This document shows, one piece after another, positions 1 to 8,312 of a stretch of 34,019 bases of DNA; the first letter of the stretch is position 1, and the number at the start of each line of letters is the position of its first letter. A program made the position numbers and the translations under genes. The stretch is from NCBI GenBank assembly GCA_009781675.1, contig WQVG01000011.1, forward strand, positions 1 to 34,019, in the 5' to 3' direction. The notes beneath the pieces are model-generated. The model was not told the origin of the DNA. It made no database searches and saw only the letters and a program-made list of their open reading frames with translations. The stretch comes from Candidatus Bathycorpusculum acetigenes. GTDB lineage: Archaea > Thermoproteota > Bathyarchaeia > Bathyarchaeales > Bathycorpusculaceae.

Positions 1-2
1 CG

Positions 3-146
3 TGTCCTTTTTCTGAGGTTTCTATTTTGACTCCTTTGATGCTTTATCCGCCTGAGCGGGTTCTTGAGGTTCTAAACATCCGACGCGAACTCATAAAAGT
101 GATAGTTAACGGCGAAGAATACAGTGTTAACTACATAACACGATAA
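3..146 (+). CDS. C-terminal end of a gene cut by the window edge
   Basis: Frame 3 is open from the first base to a TAA at 144-146 and gives 47 residues. The text looks like real protein rather than chance: a proline-containing stretch (LTPLMLYPPERV), then a charged helix and a beta-like tail (LIKVIVNGEEYSVNYITR). No family can be named from so little. The next gene starts about 140 bp downstream on the same strand. Only the last part is present, so function and length are unknown. Confidence 0.45.
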   Translation, partial: CPFSEVSILTPLMLYPPERVLEVLNIRRELIKVIVNGEEYSVNYITR

Positions 147-289
147 CTTCACTATTAAACTAAAAGTGAGGCGGCTTGCGTTTAAACAACTGCTTTAATA
201 GAGAACGCAAAAAAGAATACGAAAACTGTAACCGAAGGAAAGAAAAGTTCTATATTTTCCAGTAAATACAGCATTATAAAAATAGTCAA

Positions 290-1063
290 ATGGGGAAAAG
301 TCAGATGACCACAGACACAAACATTTATTCAAATGATGAATATGTTTCGAAAAATCCTACTCTCCATGAAGAAGATGCAAATTGGAAATTAGAACACATT
401 ATACCACAAATTGATAAAATAATAATTGAAAAAGGCCATACTGGCACTGAGATCGTACTGCTCGATGTGGGGGGGGGCACAGGAACAATACTTCGAGAGA
501 TAGCAAAATACATTTCTAAAGAATATAATCTCACGGTAAAAAAGATTATCATCGATTTAAGTCCAAAAGCTCTAGAAATTCAGACTAAAAATAACGCAGA
601 CTACTATAAAGCATTAAACGAAGATATCTCCAAGACATCTTTAAGCGATAAAGAGGTTGATATAACCTTGATGATTGATGTTCTTGAACATATCCCAAAC
701 CCAATAATGGCTTTACAGGAAATAAAAAGAGTATCTAAAACAGCTATCTTTAAAATACCCCTTGAAAGCAATATTTTTGAAAATATATTCAACACATTAA
801 CGAATGGAAAAGTAGCAAAAAAACTAGAACAGCAATATGGACATGTAAATAGATACAGAACAGGCAAATTTATCTCACAAATTAAGCGTACATCGGGCAA
901 AGTAGTGGCGTTGCGTTATACTGAATTTTATACAATCCAACAAAAATCGTTAACTAAAAGTGCGGCTATTCGAGCTAAACTTGCGCGTTACACTAGTAGA
1001 GTATCCCCTAAAATCTCTGCCAGTCTCTATGGTGACTTCATAGTCACAACAATAAAATATTAG
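290..1063 (+). CDS. Class I SAM-dependent methyltransferase
   Basis: A 257-residue Rossmann-fold methyltransferase. Motif I reads LLDVGGGTGTIL (about residues 57-68). An acidic residue follows the second strand (IIIDLSPKAL), and motif IV reads DITLMIDVLEHIPNP, the pattern typical of the Methyltransf_11/25 families. It should transfer a methyl group from S-adenosylmethionine to a small molecule, lipid or sugar; the acceptor cannot be read from the sequence. The ATG at 290 opens the longest frame, but the ATG at 305 follows GGGGAAAAG and may be the true start. Two glycosyltransferases and a glycan-type membrane protein follow on the same strand, so methylation of a surface glycan or its lipid carrier is a reasonable inference. 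The gene is A/T-rich, like its neighbours. Confidence 0.8.
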   Translation: MGKSQMTTDTNIYSNDEYVSKNPTLHEEDANWKLEHIIPQIDKIIIEKGHTGTEIVLLDVGGGTGTILREIAKYISKEYNLTVKKIIIDLSPKALEIQTKNNADYYKALNEDISKTSLSDKEVDITLMIDVLEHIPNPIMALQEIKRVSKTAIFKIPLESNIFENIFNTLTNGKVAKKLEQQYGHVNRYRTGKFISQIKRTSGKVVALRYTEFYTIQQKSLTKSAAIRAKLARYTSRVSPKISASLYGDFIVTTIKY

Positions 1064-1065
1064 AA

Positions 1066-1084
1066 AGGAAGATAAAATCTTCCT
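1066..1084 (+). terminator. Short hairpin just after the methyltransferase
   Basis: A perfect 8-bp inverted repeat, AGGAAGAT-AAA-ATCTTCCT, begins 3 bp after the methyltransferase stop. No T-run follows on the plus strand, so it is only a possible terminator or mRNA 3'-end structure. Confidence 0.3.
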
Positions 1085-1086
1085 AA

Positions 1087-1280
1087 TTATCCATTAAAAA
1101 ACTCTGCAATAGAAGTCCATAAATGTGCGACACGATACTTTAAACTACGCCTATTATAGCCCGCTTCAATCACAGGAGCATTAGTCTGTTCTTTCTAATA
1201 AATACCCTCAAAACTGTGTTACTCCATTTATAGCAACATAACTTTCAAACCATATTCCGTTGTAGTGTTAATCTTTGGAA
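1087..1280 (-). pseudogene. Possible decayed C-terminus of a glycosyltransferase
   Basis: On the minus strand the 465-bp gap between the methyltransferase and the GT2 gene holds a stretch that reads like the end of a GT-B (GT4-type) glycosyltransferase broken by stops and frame changes. One frame near 1230-1279 gives EYGLKVML. Another, up to about 1194, gives NAPVIEAGYNRRSLKYRVAH and then LWTSIAEFFNG with a stop at 1087-1089. GT4 enzymes often end with a conserved 'N-arg-leu...fsW..ia..f' helix, and this resembles it. The call rests on pattern recognition only. The rest of the gap (1281-1512) shows nothing else I can name. Confidence 0.3.
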
Positions 1281-1512
1281 CTTCAAGTGCTTAACTCTCA
1301 ACTGTGATAACGGTGCATTATGCTGAGACTTGTGGATAGTGTTACAATGGTCTGATGTCTGTGACAAGGTGACTGTTGAATTAATCTATTCACGTATTTG
1401 TATGCTGTGCTAATTGCAACTTCAAACTGCACAAAAAACAAACATTCACAAAAATCACTTGTTTATTTGGCAAACTGTTCTCGGATATTTAAGTTAATCA
1501 AATAAAATTCAG

Positions 1513-1522
1513 TTTTATAAAA
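1513..1522 (+). promoter_or_regulatory. TATA box for the GT2 glycosyltransferase
   Basis: TTTTATAAAA lies centred about 27 bp before the ATG at 1544. This is the archaeal TATA spacing expected if transcription starts at or next to that ATG. It argues against the TTG at 1529 as the start codon. Confidence 0.5.
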
Positions 1523-1543
1523 AATGTATTGGAAGCCAAAAAA

Positions 1544-2425
1544 ATGGAAAAAGTGACTATAGGATTATGTGTAAAGAACTCTGAAAAAGAGGTCAATGTG
1601 GCTTTAAATAGCATCTATAATCAAGATTATCCACATAAATTAATGAAACTAGTGGTTGTGGATGATGGTTGTACTGATAATACTATTCCGTTAGTGAATA
1701 ATTTTGTTTCAAAAATTGATATTGAAACAACAATTCTTGTCAGTGGCGGGAAAGGCTTGGGAACTTCGAGACAAATGGTTGTGAATATTGCGGAAGGTAA
1801 TTATGTAGTATGGGTTGATGATGATTTTTCCCTACCAAAAGATTATGTGGCCAAACAAATCGCCTTTATGGTAAAAAATCCCACAGTGGGGGCTGCTTGT
1901 CCGCATGTAACCCGGACTGTGAAAAAATCATTTACATCTCTTGGATATTCTCTTTTTTCACTTCAGTCTAACCGTCCAAATACGATTGGTACTGGCGGCG
2001 CAATTTTTCGACTCAAAGCCATAAATGCGGTAAACGGGTTTGATGCCAAGATAAATGGTGCTGGTGAAGATCGAGATATTTCACATCGTATAAACGAGGC
2101 GGGGTGGATGTTAGCGATTAATTTTTCGGCGCATATAGAACGAAATGTTCCGCCTATAACCTTGAGTGCTTTGTGGAAAAAGCACAATTGGTATGGTTAT
2201 GCAAATCATTTCCTTTTTCATAAAAATGGCGGACGGAAATTGTTATTTGATGCTCATCCACTCAAAACTTTCTTGGGTGGGGCTAAAGAGGCTAATCAAG
2301 TTTATCGAAATACTAAAGAAAAATATGTTTTTCTTATCCCAGTTTTTAAAGCTTTTATAAGCTTTGCAGAGTTATTTGGATTTATACGTGCCCATTTAAC
2401 GGGTTATGGTCATTTATCCTCTTAA
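1544..2425 (+). CDS. Family 2 glycosyltransferase
   Basis: A GT-A fold inverting glycosyltransferase of about 293 residues. The N-terminus MEKVTIGLCVKN is followed by the nucleotide-binding VVVDDGCTDNT, the metal-binding DXD region VWVDDDF, and an acceptor/catalytic segment GGAIFRL...NGAGEDRDIS in which the ED pair is the usual GT2 base region. It should move a sugar from a nucleotide- or lipid-activated donor to a growing glycan on the inner face of the membrane. The C-terminal 60 residues are hydrophobic in places but show no clear transmembrane anchor. The frame can be extended to a TTG at 1529, but a TATA box at 1513-1522 fits a leaderless start at 1544. The downstream GT-C-like gene begins 65 bp later and may be co-transcribed. 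Confidence 0.88.
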   Translation: MEKVTIGLCVKNSEKEVNVALNSIYNQDYPHKLMKLVVVDDGCTDNTIPLVNNFVSKIDIETTILVSGGKGLGTSRQMVVNIAEGNYVVWVDDDFSLPKDYVAKQIAFMVKNPTVGAACPHVTRTVKKSFTSLGYSLFSLQSNRPNTIGTGGAIFRLKAINAVNGFDAKINGAGEDRDISHRINEAGWMLAINFSAHIERNVPPITLSALWKKHNWYGYANHFLFHKNGGRKLLFDAHPLKTFLGGAKEANQVYRNTKEKYVFLIPVFKAFISFAELFGFIRAHLTGYGHLSS

Positions 2426-2490
2426 TTTCCTTACCACAAAAATTAATACATCTGTGATGCAAAATAGGTTGCAAAAGTTTCTGGAGTGAT

Positions 2491-4737
2491 ATGAACGTGG
2501 ATTTGTCTGCTAAGGTTGTTACTCCTTCAAATCAACAGCCGGTTGTGCCTAAAATGAGAAAACAGGCACTGCTCATACCGCTCATAACTTTAATAGCCTT
2601 TATCATAGTGTTGCTTGATATCCCTGTTATTAGAGAAATTGTTATTTTTGCTTATTTGTCATTTGTTCCTGGTTTTGTTACCCTTAAGGTTTTTAGGTTG
2701 AGAAAACTTAGCCTTCTGCACACCTTTTTGTTCTCTGTAGGTTTAAGCTTATTTGTTTTAATGTTTGTTGGATTTTTAGTAAATGAACTATGCCTTTTTC
2801 TAGGATTTATGCAGCCTCTATCGGCTATTCCGTTAATGATTGCTCTGTCAAGTTATGTCTTAGTTGTTTTCTTTATCGATTATAAAAATGATTTTTCTAT
2901 AGACTTTGCTTCATTACATGAAGGATTAAAAGTTTCAAAAAAATATTTTCACATTGTTCCTTTGCTGATTGTTCTCCCGATAACTAGCGTTATCTTTGTT
3001 TTGTATGTTAATGTTCCTCTCATGTTAGGGTTAACTCTGATAATAGCGGCTCTGTGTCTAATGTGTGCCATTTCAACTAAATTTATACCCCGTGAATCTT
3101 ATCCGTTTTTGATTCTTTCAATTTCTCTTTCCATATTGCTCCTAAATTTGTTGATTTCAAAATATACTATTGGTGATGATGCTAGTCTTGAATTTTATGT
3201 GTTCAAGGTTACTCAGCTCAGAGGGTATTGGGCACCACTTGATGCAGTTAAAGATACTTGGCAGGCTGTATCGTATAACTCTAATTTATCAGTAACTGTG
3301 TTGCCTGCTGTCTACTCTGCTCTTATGAATGTTAAAAATGAATTACTTTTCAAAATTTTATATCCTTTTATTTTTTCTTTACTGCCTCTAAGTTTGTATG
3401 AAATATATAAAAAAGAACACGGTGCCTTAATTGGCTTATTAGCGGCCCTCTTTTTTATTTTTTCTGTAAATGCCTTTTTTGGCGAATTAATAAGTGTCAA
3501 TAGACAAATTGTTGCAGAATTTTTCCTAGTGTTATCTTTATTTCTTTGGCTAGATAAGGGTATACCGCTTAAAGAAAAGAGACTTTTGCTCATAATTTTT
3601 GGGTTATCCATATCTCTTGCGCATTATTCGCTTGCAGTTATCTATATTATTTTTGTCTCTTTGGTTGTTTTAATAACAAGTATAAAACCCCGATTTGATA
3701 ACGTATTTAATAGTTTTTCTGTAGTGACACTTTTTGGTGCAACATTTATCTGGTATGCATTTGGGCCGGGCTCAGCACTTGGTAGTATTATTAGAGTAGC
3801 GCAATCGATGATTGATGGGTTAACATCTTTTCAGGGAACCTATGCTGGAAGCGCCACTAACGTATATGCTGTTCCCGAGGTTTTCACTGTTGCAAGCTGG
3901 GTTAATTTAGCGGTTACTGGGGCTGTCACTTTTGCGTTAGGTATCGGTGTTGTTCTTTTAATATTTTCAAAGAAACTAAAACTTCCTGACCAAATCTCTG
4001 ACAAGTATACGTTTGTAATACTCATTGGCGGACTCTTGCTTGCGGCCTCATACGCACTTCCTAGATTTGCGGCAGTACTAAATTTTACACGATTCTATGC
4101 CATAACTCTATTAGTATTGTCGCCTTGCCTCGTAGTAGGTTTGTTGTATATTTTTGACGTGCCTGAAATTATTTTCAGAAGACTTACTGGACGGCACAAA
4201 AATGGCGGTATGTTCTCTGGTTTGTTCTCAAATAAATCTAGAAAGATCGGGTTGTTACTTGTCGCAATTCTTTTGAGTGCTTTCTTTCTATCACAATCAG
4301 GATTTATAAATCACACAACTGGGGGTGCTTTTCGCACTCCATCTTTTGGTTTTGATTACTACCGATTAGAAGCATCGAACAGTACCGAGGGTCAGCTAAT
4401 ATTTTATTCGACCTACATTCAAGATCAAGACGCGTTTAGCGCATATTGGTTATCTGCTTACTGGGGTACTCCACAGAAACTATATGCAGGCGTAATATCG
4501 GGTATGCATGTTCTGATAAGTTGTGCATTAGTACCCCAAAACCTCATATGCTACTTAACCAACGAAACAATACCCGAACGAGGCACCTTCATCTATTTGG
4601 ATACTTTCAACATCATAAAAGATTCAATGCCTACTGAGACAGAAGTATACAAAACTTCAGAAATTTCTAAGTCTTTTGATGACTTTAATGTAATATACTC
4701 AAATGGGCACAGCGAAATATGGAAAGTAGCCGGATAA
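2491..4737 (+). CDS. Large polytopic membrane protein, DUF2206/GT-C-like
   Basis: A 748-residue protein with roughly 14 hydrophobic segments between residues 28 and 620, then a non-membrane C-terminal domain of about 130 residues beginning near GFINHTTGG. The N-terminus (pattern LSFVPGFVTLKVFRLRKLS, about 57-75) resembles archaeal DUF2206 membrane proteins. A loop after a membrane segment carries acidic residues D229, D230 and E234 (YTIGDDASLEFYVFKV), placed like the catalytic acidic loop of GT-C glycosyltransferases, which use lipid-linked sugars outside the membrane. This supports a role in surface-glycan transfer, but the donor and acceptor are unknown. GTGAT directly abuts the ATG, so the GTG at 2497 is a possible alternative start. 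A GT2 enzyme precedes it and a sugar-type oxidoreductase follows. Confidence 0.7.
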   Translation: MNVDLSAKVVTPSNQQPVVPKMRKQALLIPLITLIAFIIVLLDIPVIREIVIFAYLSFVPGFVTLKVFRLRKLSLLHTFLFSVGLSLFVLMFVGFLVNELCLFLGFMQPLSAIPLMIALSSYVLVVFFIDYKNDFSIDFASLHEGLKVSKKYFHIVPLLIVLPITSVIFVLYVNVPLMLGLTLIIAALCLMCAISTKFIPRESYPFLILSISLSILLLNLLISKYTIGDDASLEFYVFKVTQLRGYWAPLDAVKDTWQAVSYNSNLSVTVLPAVYSALMNVKNELLFKILYPFIFSLLPLSLYEIYKKEHGALIGLLAALFFIFSVNAFFGELISVNRQIVAEFFLVLSLFLWLDKGIPLKEKRLLLIIFGLSISLAHYSLAVIYIIFVSLVVLITSIKPRFDNVFNSFSVVTLFGATFIWYAFGPGSALGSIIRVAQSMIDGLTSFQGTYAGSATNVYAVPEVFTVASWVNLAVTGAVTFALGIGVVLLIFSKKLKLPDQISDKYTFVILIGGLLLAASYALPRFAAVLNFTRFYAITLLVLSPCLVVGLLYIFDVPEIIFRRLTGRHKNGGMFSGLFSNKSRKIGLLLVAILLSAFFLSQSGFINHTTGGAFRTPSFGFDYYRLEASNSTEGQLIFYSTYIQDQDAFSAYWLSAYWGTPQKLYAGVISGMHVLISCALVPQNLICYLTNETIPERGTFIYLDTFNIIKDSMPTETEVYKTSEISKSFDDFNVIYSNGHSEIWKVAG

Positions 4738-4871
4738 TAGTCAATTACCCATAGTTAGGTCTTTGCATGTTACAGCGGAGCCCTGTGTTGTTATCAAGAT
4801 TTATTTCTATGTTAACAATTTTGTTTATATCTTTGCTTGAAAAATACTTGAGTTAAAATGTTGATGGAACC

Positions 4872-5867
4872 ATGATATCGTCTGATAAAAAAAAACTAAG
4901 AGTGGCCATAGTTGGCCTAGGCAAGATGGGGATGTTGCATGCTTCAATCCTGAGTGTTTTGCCTGCCGTCGATGTTGTGGCTGTATGTGATAAAAGCTGG
5001 CTTATGCGTAAATTAGCAAAAAATACCCTAAACATATCGGTAACTGACAAAATAGATGATCTATCTGATTTGAATCTTGATGCAATATTTGTAACGACAC
5101 CAATTCCATCCCATTATAATATTATAAAAAAAATTTATAATGACGATTTTGTGTCAAATATATTTGTGGAAAAAACTCTGGCTTCAAACTATATTCAATC
5201 CCGAGAGCTTTATGAATTGTCTCAAAATAGAAAAGGCCTTGCTATGGTTGGATACATGAAGCGATTCTCTGTAACTTTTAACAAAGCAAAGGAATTGTTA
5301 GACAATCGGGTGTTGGGCGATTTGCTTTCATTTGATGCTTATGCCTACTCCTCAGACTTTGCAGACATAAACGATGCAACAGGCTCAATTGCACGGGGAG
5401 GCGTGATTGAAGACTTAGGTTCCCATATCGTAGATATGGCACTTTGGTTTTTTGGAGATTTGAAGGTAATCACCGCTAAAACTGACTCAATAACACCCGA
5501 TTCTACAGATTCGGCAAACTTTGAACTCGACGGAATGAATAATCTTAAAGGCAAATGTACTGTGTCTTGGGTCAAAAAAGGTTACCGAATGCCAGAATTT
5601 GGTCTTACCATAACCGGAGTTAATGGTGTCATGATGGTTGATGATAACGAACTTACCCTGCAATTGAAGGGTGCCCAATTAACACATTGGTACCGACAAG
5701 ACCTTAACGATGCTGTGCCCTTTTTGTTAGGTGATCCCGAATATTATCGAGAAGATGATCATTTTATTAAAACGATAATAAATAACGTGCGGCCGCTGTC
5801 AAACTTTCACACGGCCATGAAAGTCGATTGTTTACTTGATGATGTGAGGCTTAAGTCCCATGAATAA
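4872..5867 (+). CDS. Gfo/Idh/MocA family oxidoreductase
   Basis: A 331-residue NAD(P)-dependent dehydrogenase. The N-terminal Rossmann motif VAIVGLGKMGMLHA occupies residues 11-24. The conserved 'EKP' cofactor/substrate loop appears as VEKTLA, with Thr in place of Pro. The mid-region GGVIEDLGSHIVDMALWFFG matches the conserved G-x-x-x-D-x-G-x-H-x-x-D segment that holds the catalytic His/Asp in this family. These enzymes oxidise or reduce sugars, inositols and nucleotide sugars; the exact substrate cannot be read. The ATG at 4872 is the first usable start because an upstream ATG at 4858 meets a stop after five codons. Its last 8 bases overlap the next gene, so the two are almost certainly translationally coupled. 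Confidence 0.85.
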   Translation: MISSDKKKLRVAIVGLGKMGMLHASILSVLPAVDVVAVCDKSWLMRKLAKNTLNISVTDKIDDLSDLNLDAIFVTTPIPSHYNIIKKIYNDDFVSNIFVEKTLASNYIQSRELYELSQNRKGLAMVGYMKRFSVTFNKAKELLDNRVLGDLLSFDAYAYSSDFADINDATGSIARGGVIEDLGSHIVDMALWFFGDLKVITAKTDSITPDSTDSANFELDGMNNLKGKCTVSWVKKGYRMPEFGLTITGVNGVMMVDDNELTLQLKGAQLTHWYRQDLNDAVPFLLGDPEYYREDDHFIKTIINNVRPLSNFHTAMKVDCLLDDVRLKSHE

Positions 5868-6753
5868 AAACTCCACGATACTTGTTGGCGATAATCCTTT
5901 CCATGGGATTAGTCATCTCTCTCAAAAAAGGTCCCGTGAACGATCTGAAAAAAAACTTGGTTCTGATGTTGAGATCGCTTCCCAGATTGTCAAGACGTCT
6001 CTGGAAAACGGTGCAACCGGCTTTATGTTCTCAGTTAGTGAAACAACTCTATCCATACTAAACTCTCTTGATAACCAACATGTTGATTTGTATGCCATAA
6101 TTCCATATGCATATGAATATGTTCGATTGGCAAATCGTATTGGTGGGGTCTCTAACCTAGCAAAACAAATATCTAAACAAATTGCTCTATCCAAAAATAT
6201 AGTATCTATTTTACCAAACAGCATAGGTATTGCTAGATTCGACCCATCAGCACTCTTAAAATCCTACACGATTTATGAGATGTCAAGAATAAAATCAGTT
6301 GTAGGAAAAAATGCTTGTCTGAAGTCAGTTATGATCCATGAAATAATTACCGATATGGCCCTTGCCTTTAATCTTGATTGGTTATTTAAGTCCTATATCA
6401 AATTTTTAATAAAACATAAAATCAGTCCAGGTTTTGAAACACGAAACTTTGCTTACCTGGTCACTAAATTTCAAGAATGGGGTATTAATTTCGGCGATAT
6501 AACCGTTGTAGCACCTTTTAATAGGATTGGTTTCCAGATGAATCCTTCGCGGAGTAGCTGTGAAACTGCATTAGAACAGGTCTCAGAATCAGAAATCATT
6601 GCCATGAGCATTTTTGCTGCTGGTCATCAGAAACTTCCAGAGGCAATTGATTATGTACGAAATCTTCCCAACCTGTCGGGTGTTGTAGCAGGTATTTCAA
6701 CTCAGAATCAAGCTAAAGAAACCTTTAGCTCTCTGAAACAATCCTTGGGATAG
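5860..6753 (+). CDS. Uncharacterised, possibly TIM-barrel protein coupled to the oxidoreductase
   Basis: A 297-residue soluble protein that I do not recognise by name. It opens with a distinctive motif, ILVGDNPFHGISHLS (residues 7-21), then alternates beta strands and helices (NGATGFMFSVSE, VDLYAIIPYAY, ACLKSVMIHEI). It ends with VVAGISTQNQAKETFSSL, which resembles the last strand-helix of (beta/alpha)8 aldo-keto reductase-like barrels. No signal peptide or membrane segment is visible. The start overlaps the Gfo/Idh/MocA gene by 8 bp in another frame, so the two products are probably made together and may act on the same substrate. An aldo-keto-like or lyase role is only a guess. Confidence 0.6.
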   Translation: MNKNSTILVGDNPFHGISHLSQKRSRERSEKKLGSDVEIASQIVKTSLENGATGFMFSVSETTLSILNSLDNQHVDLYAIIPYAYEYVRLANRIGGVSNLAKQISKQIALSKNIVSILPNSIGIARFDPSALLKSYTIYEMSRIKSVVGKNACLKSVMIHEIITDMALAFNLDWLFKSYIKFLIKHKISPGFETRNFAYLVTKFQEWGINFGDITVVAPFNRIGFQMNPSRSSCETALEQVSESEIIAMSIFAAGHQKLPEAIDYVRNLPNLSGVVAGISTQNQAKETFSSLKQSLG

Positions 6754-6796
6754 TATCGCTATATTACCTGTTTCTCTACAATAGGAGAAAAAAGAT

Positions 6797-7114
6797 ATGT
6801 TTCCAACTCTAAACTTTAAAAAATTACGCGTTAAAAACCCGACGGAGACCGCATCCATAGAGGGATTATCTGAGTGTCCTCAATGCAGACGGCTCTTTTG
6901 TTCCAGTGAAAGGGTTCCACGATTAGCATATGTCAAAGATTACCCGTTATCTGAAAAGCTTTCTAATGAGCCTTGGTTTAGGGTTTTAAGCTTGGCGCTT
7001 GAAAAAGAACGCCAACTGTCCGGAGGGCATTTTTGCCTGCAGTATACACGGAGTTTTTGGGATACATTTAATAAAAAATATAAAACTCATACAAATGTTG
7101 TGCCGGAAGCTTGA
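6797..7114 (+). CDS. Small Cys-containing hypothetical protein
   Basis: A 105-residue protein with a CxxC pair (C27, C30), a further C35, and H78 with C80 (GGHFC); together these could bind a metal ion such as zinc. No family is recognised. The start is well supported because GGAG lies at 6784-6787 before the ATG at 6797. It follows the preceding gene by 43 bp and is probably in the same transcript. A role beside the oxidoreductase pair cannot be assigned. Confidence 0.55.
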   Translation: MFPTLNFKKLRVKNPTETASIEGLSECPQCRRLFCSSERVPRLAYVKDYPLSEKLSNEPWFRVLSLALEKERQLSGGHFCLQYTRSFWDTFNKKYKTHTNVVPEA

Positions 7115-7551
7115 ATTAAATATGTGGTTTGCCGCTCTGCCAATGACCCGTTTTAGCTACCACTAACCGATGATGCGTATTTAGCGTTTGGTAAACACTT
7201 ACAAGAGATTACGTAAATTCGATGTTCTGTCAAATAATTATGGATTTTATGCATACTTAATCGGGATAAATACCTGTGAATGATGAATTCAATGTTAGTA
7301 TGTATAAAAATTAAAACAGCCGCTTATAGCGCAATAAAACCGAATTTTGTGGGCTTTTTATCCATGTTATTTAGGCTTTGAAAATATTTTTGTTATACTT
7401 TTTTAGTTGTATCACGAAATGTGGGTCATAAAACGGTTGGTTGATATTACAATTTTTAGAATGCTCTTTATATAGCTAAGTGGCGGCAATACTGGCTATG
7501 TTGGCGATGATCTAGCTGAAGTGAAAATAGATGGAATGGTGAACGTTTGCC
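7115..7551 (+). other. Intergenic stretch with a TATA box
   Basis: This is 437 bp of A/T-rich sequence without a convincing reading frame on either strand. The only signal I can support is TTTATATAG at 7467-7475, a TATA-like box about 80 bp before the GT2 gene at 7552. It would give a transcript with a leader of about 50 nt. No repeat, tRNA or pseudogene text was recognised. Confidence 0.35.
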
Positions 7552-8247
7552 TTGGAAGATATACGCAAAAATTATTCGATAGATGCCATAATTGCTGCTT
7601 TCAATGAGGAAGAAGGTATAGGCTTAACTCTATCTGAAATGAAAGAACATTTGAACTTTGAAAATATTCTTGTCATCGATGGTAACAGCAGAGATAAAAC
7701 CGTCGAGATTGCCAAAGATAGTGGGGCACAGATTCTGCAACAAACAGGAGTCGGTAAAGGAGATGCTATTGCAGAGGGCATAAAACACATCGGTTTTAAC
7801 GTCGACTACGTGGTTGTTACTGACGCAGACTACACATACCCCGCAAAGCACGTCCCTGAAATGATTGCTCTTCTTGAAGCTAACCCAAATGTTGGCATGG
7901 TTTGCGGAAACAGATTTTACGGCAAAGTTGACGAAAAAGCACAAAATCACCTGTTCTATTTTGGAAATATCATCTTGGCTTGGTCACACCGTATGATTAA
8001 CGGGATAGACCTAAAAGACCCCTTGACTGGACTGCGCGTAATCCGAGCAGAAATATTGCGGAACTGGAAGGTAAAATCCGCCGGTTTTGACATAGAAATA
8101 GAATTAAACAGTCACGTTATAAGAAGCGGATTTAAAATCGTCGAAGTACCCATATGCTATAGAAGCAGAGTAGGGGAGAAAAAACTAAAAGCCAGGCATG
8201 GGCTAGAAATCCTGAAAAGAATTTTTCTCGAAGCTGCTTATTATTGA
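7552..8247 (+). CDS. Dolichyl-phosphate sugar synthase-like glycosyltransferase (GT2)
   Basis: A 231-residue soluble GT2 enzyme of the DPM1/DPG synthase type. The N-terminus DAIIAAFNEEEGIG binds the nucleotide, followed by IDGNSRDKT (42-50) and the metal-binding DADYTYP (91-97). The acceptor region contains DPLTGLRVIR, the lipid-phosphate synthase signature, then FDIEIELN. It should transfer a hexose from GDP- or UDP-sugar to dolichyl phosphate to feed N-glycosylation or glycolipid assembly. No C-terminal membrane segments are present, as in the short DPM1 class. A TGA 10 bp upstream closes the frame, so TTG at 7552 is the only start in this frame, and GGTGA at 7538-7542 is its ribosome site. 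Confidence 0.87.
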   Translation: MEDIRKNYSIDAIIAAFNEEEGIGLTLSEMKEHLNFENILVIDGNSRDKTVEIAKDSGAQILQQTGVGKGDAIAEGIKHIGFNVDYVVVTDADYTYPAKHVPEMIALLEANPNVGMVCGNRFYGKVDEKAQNHLFYFGNIILAWSHRMINGIDLKDPLTGLRVIRAEILRNWKVKSAGFDIEIELNSHVIRSGFKIVEVPICYRSRVGEKKLKARHGLEILKRIFLEAAYY

Positions 8248-8312
8248 TTATCCACGACGAATGATCATCCGGTAGATAGTGCATAATCTCGGAAGATGTT
8301 TTAGCAAAAAGA

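Noticed and set aside
4446-4637. 63-residue frame inside the large membrane protein gene
   Set aside because: A shadow of the real gene in another frame, without its own signals.
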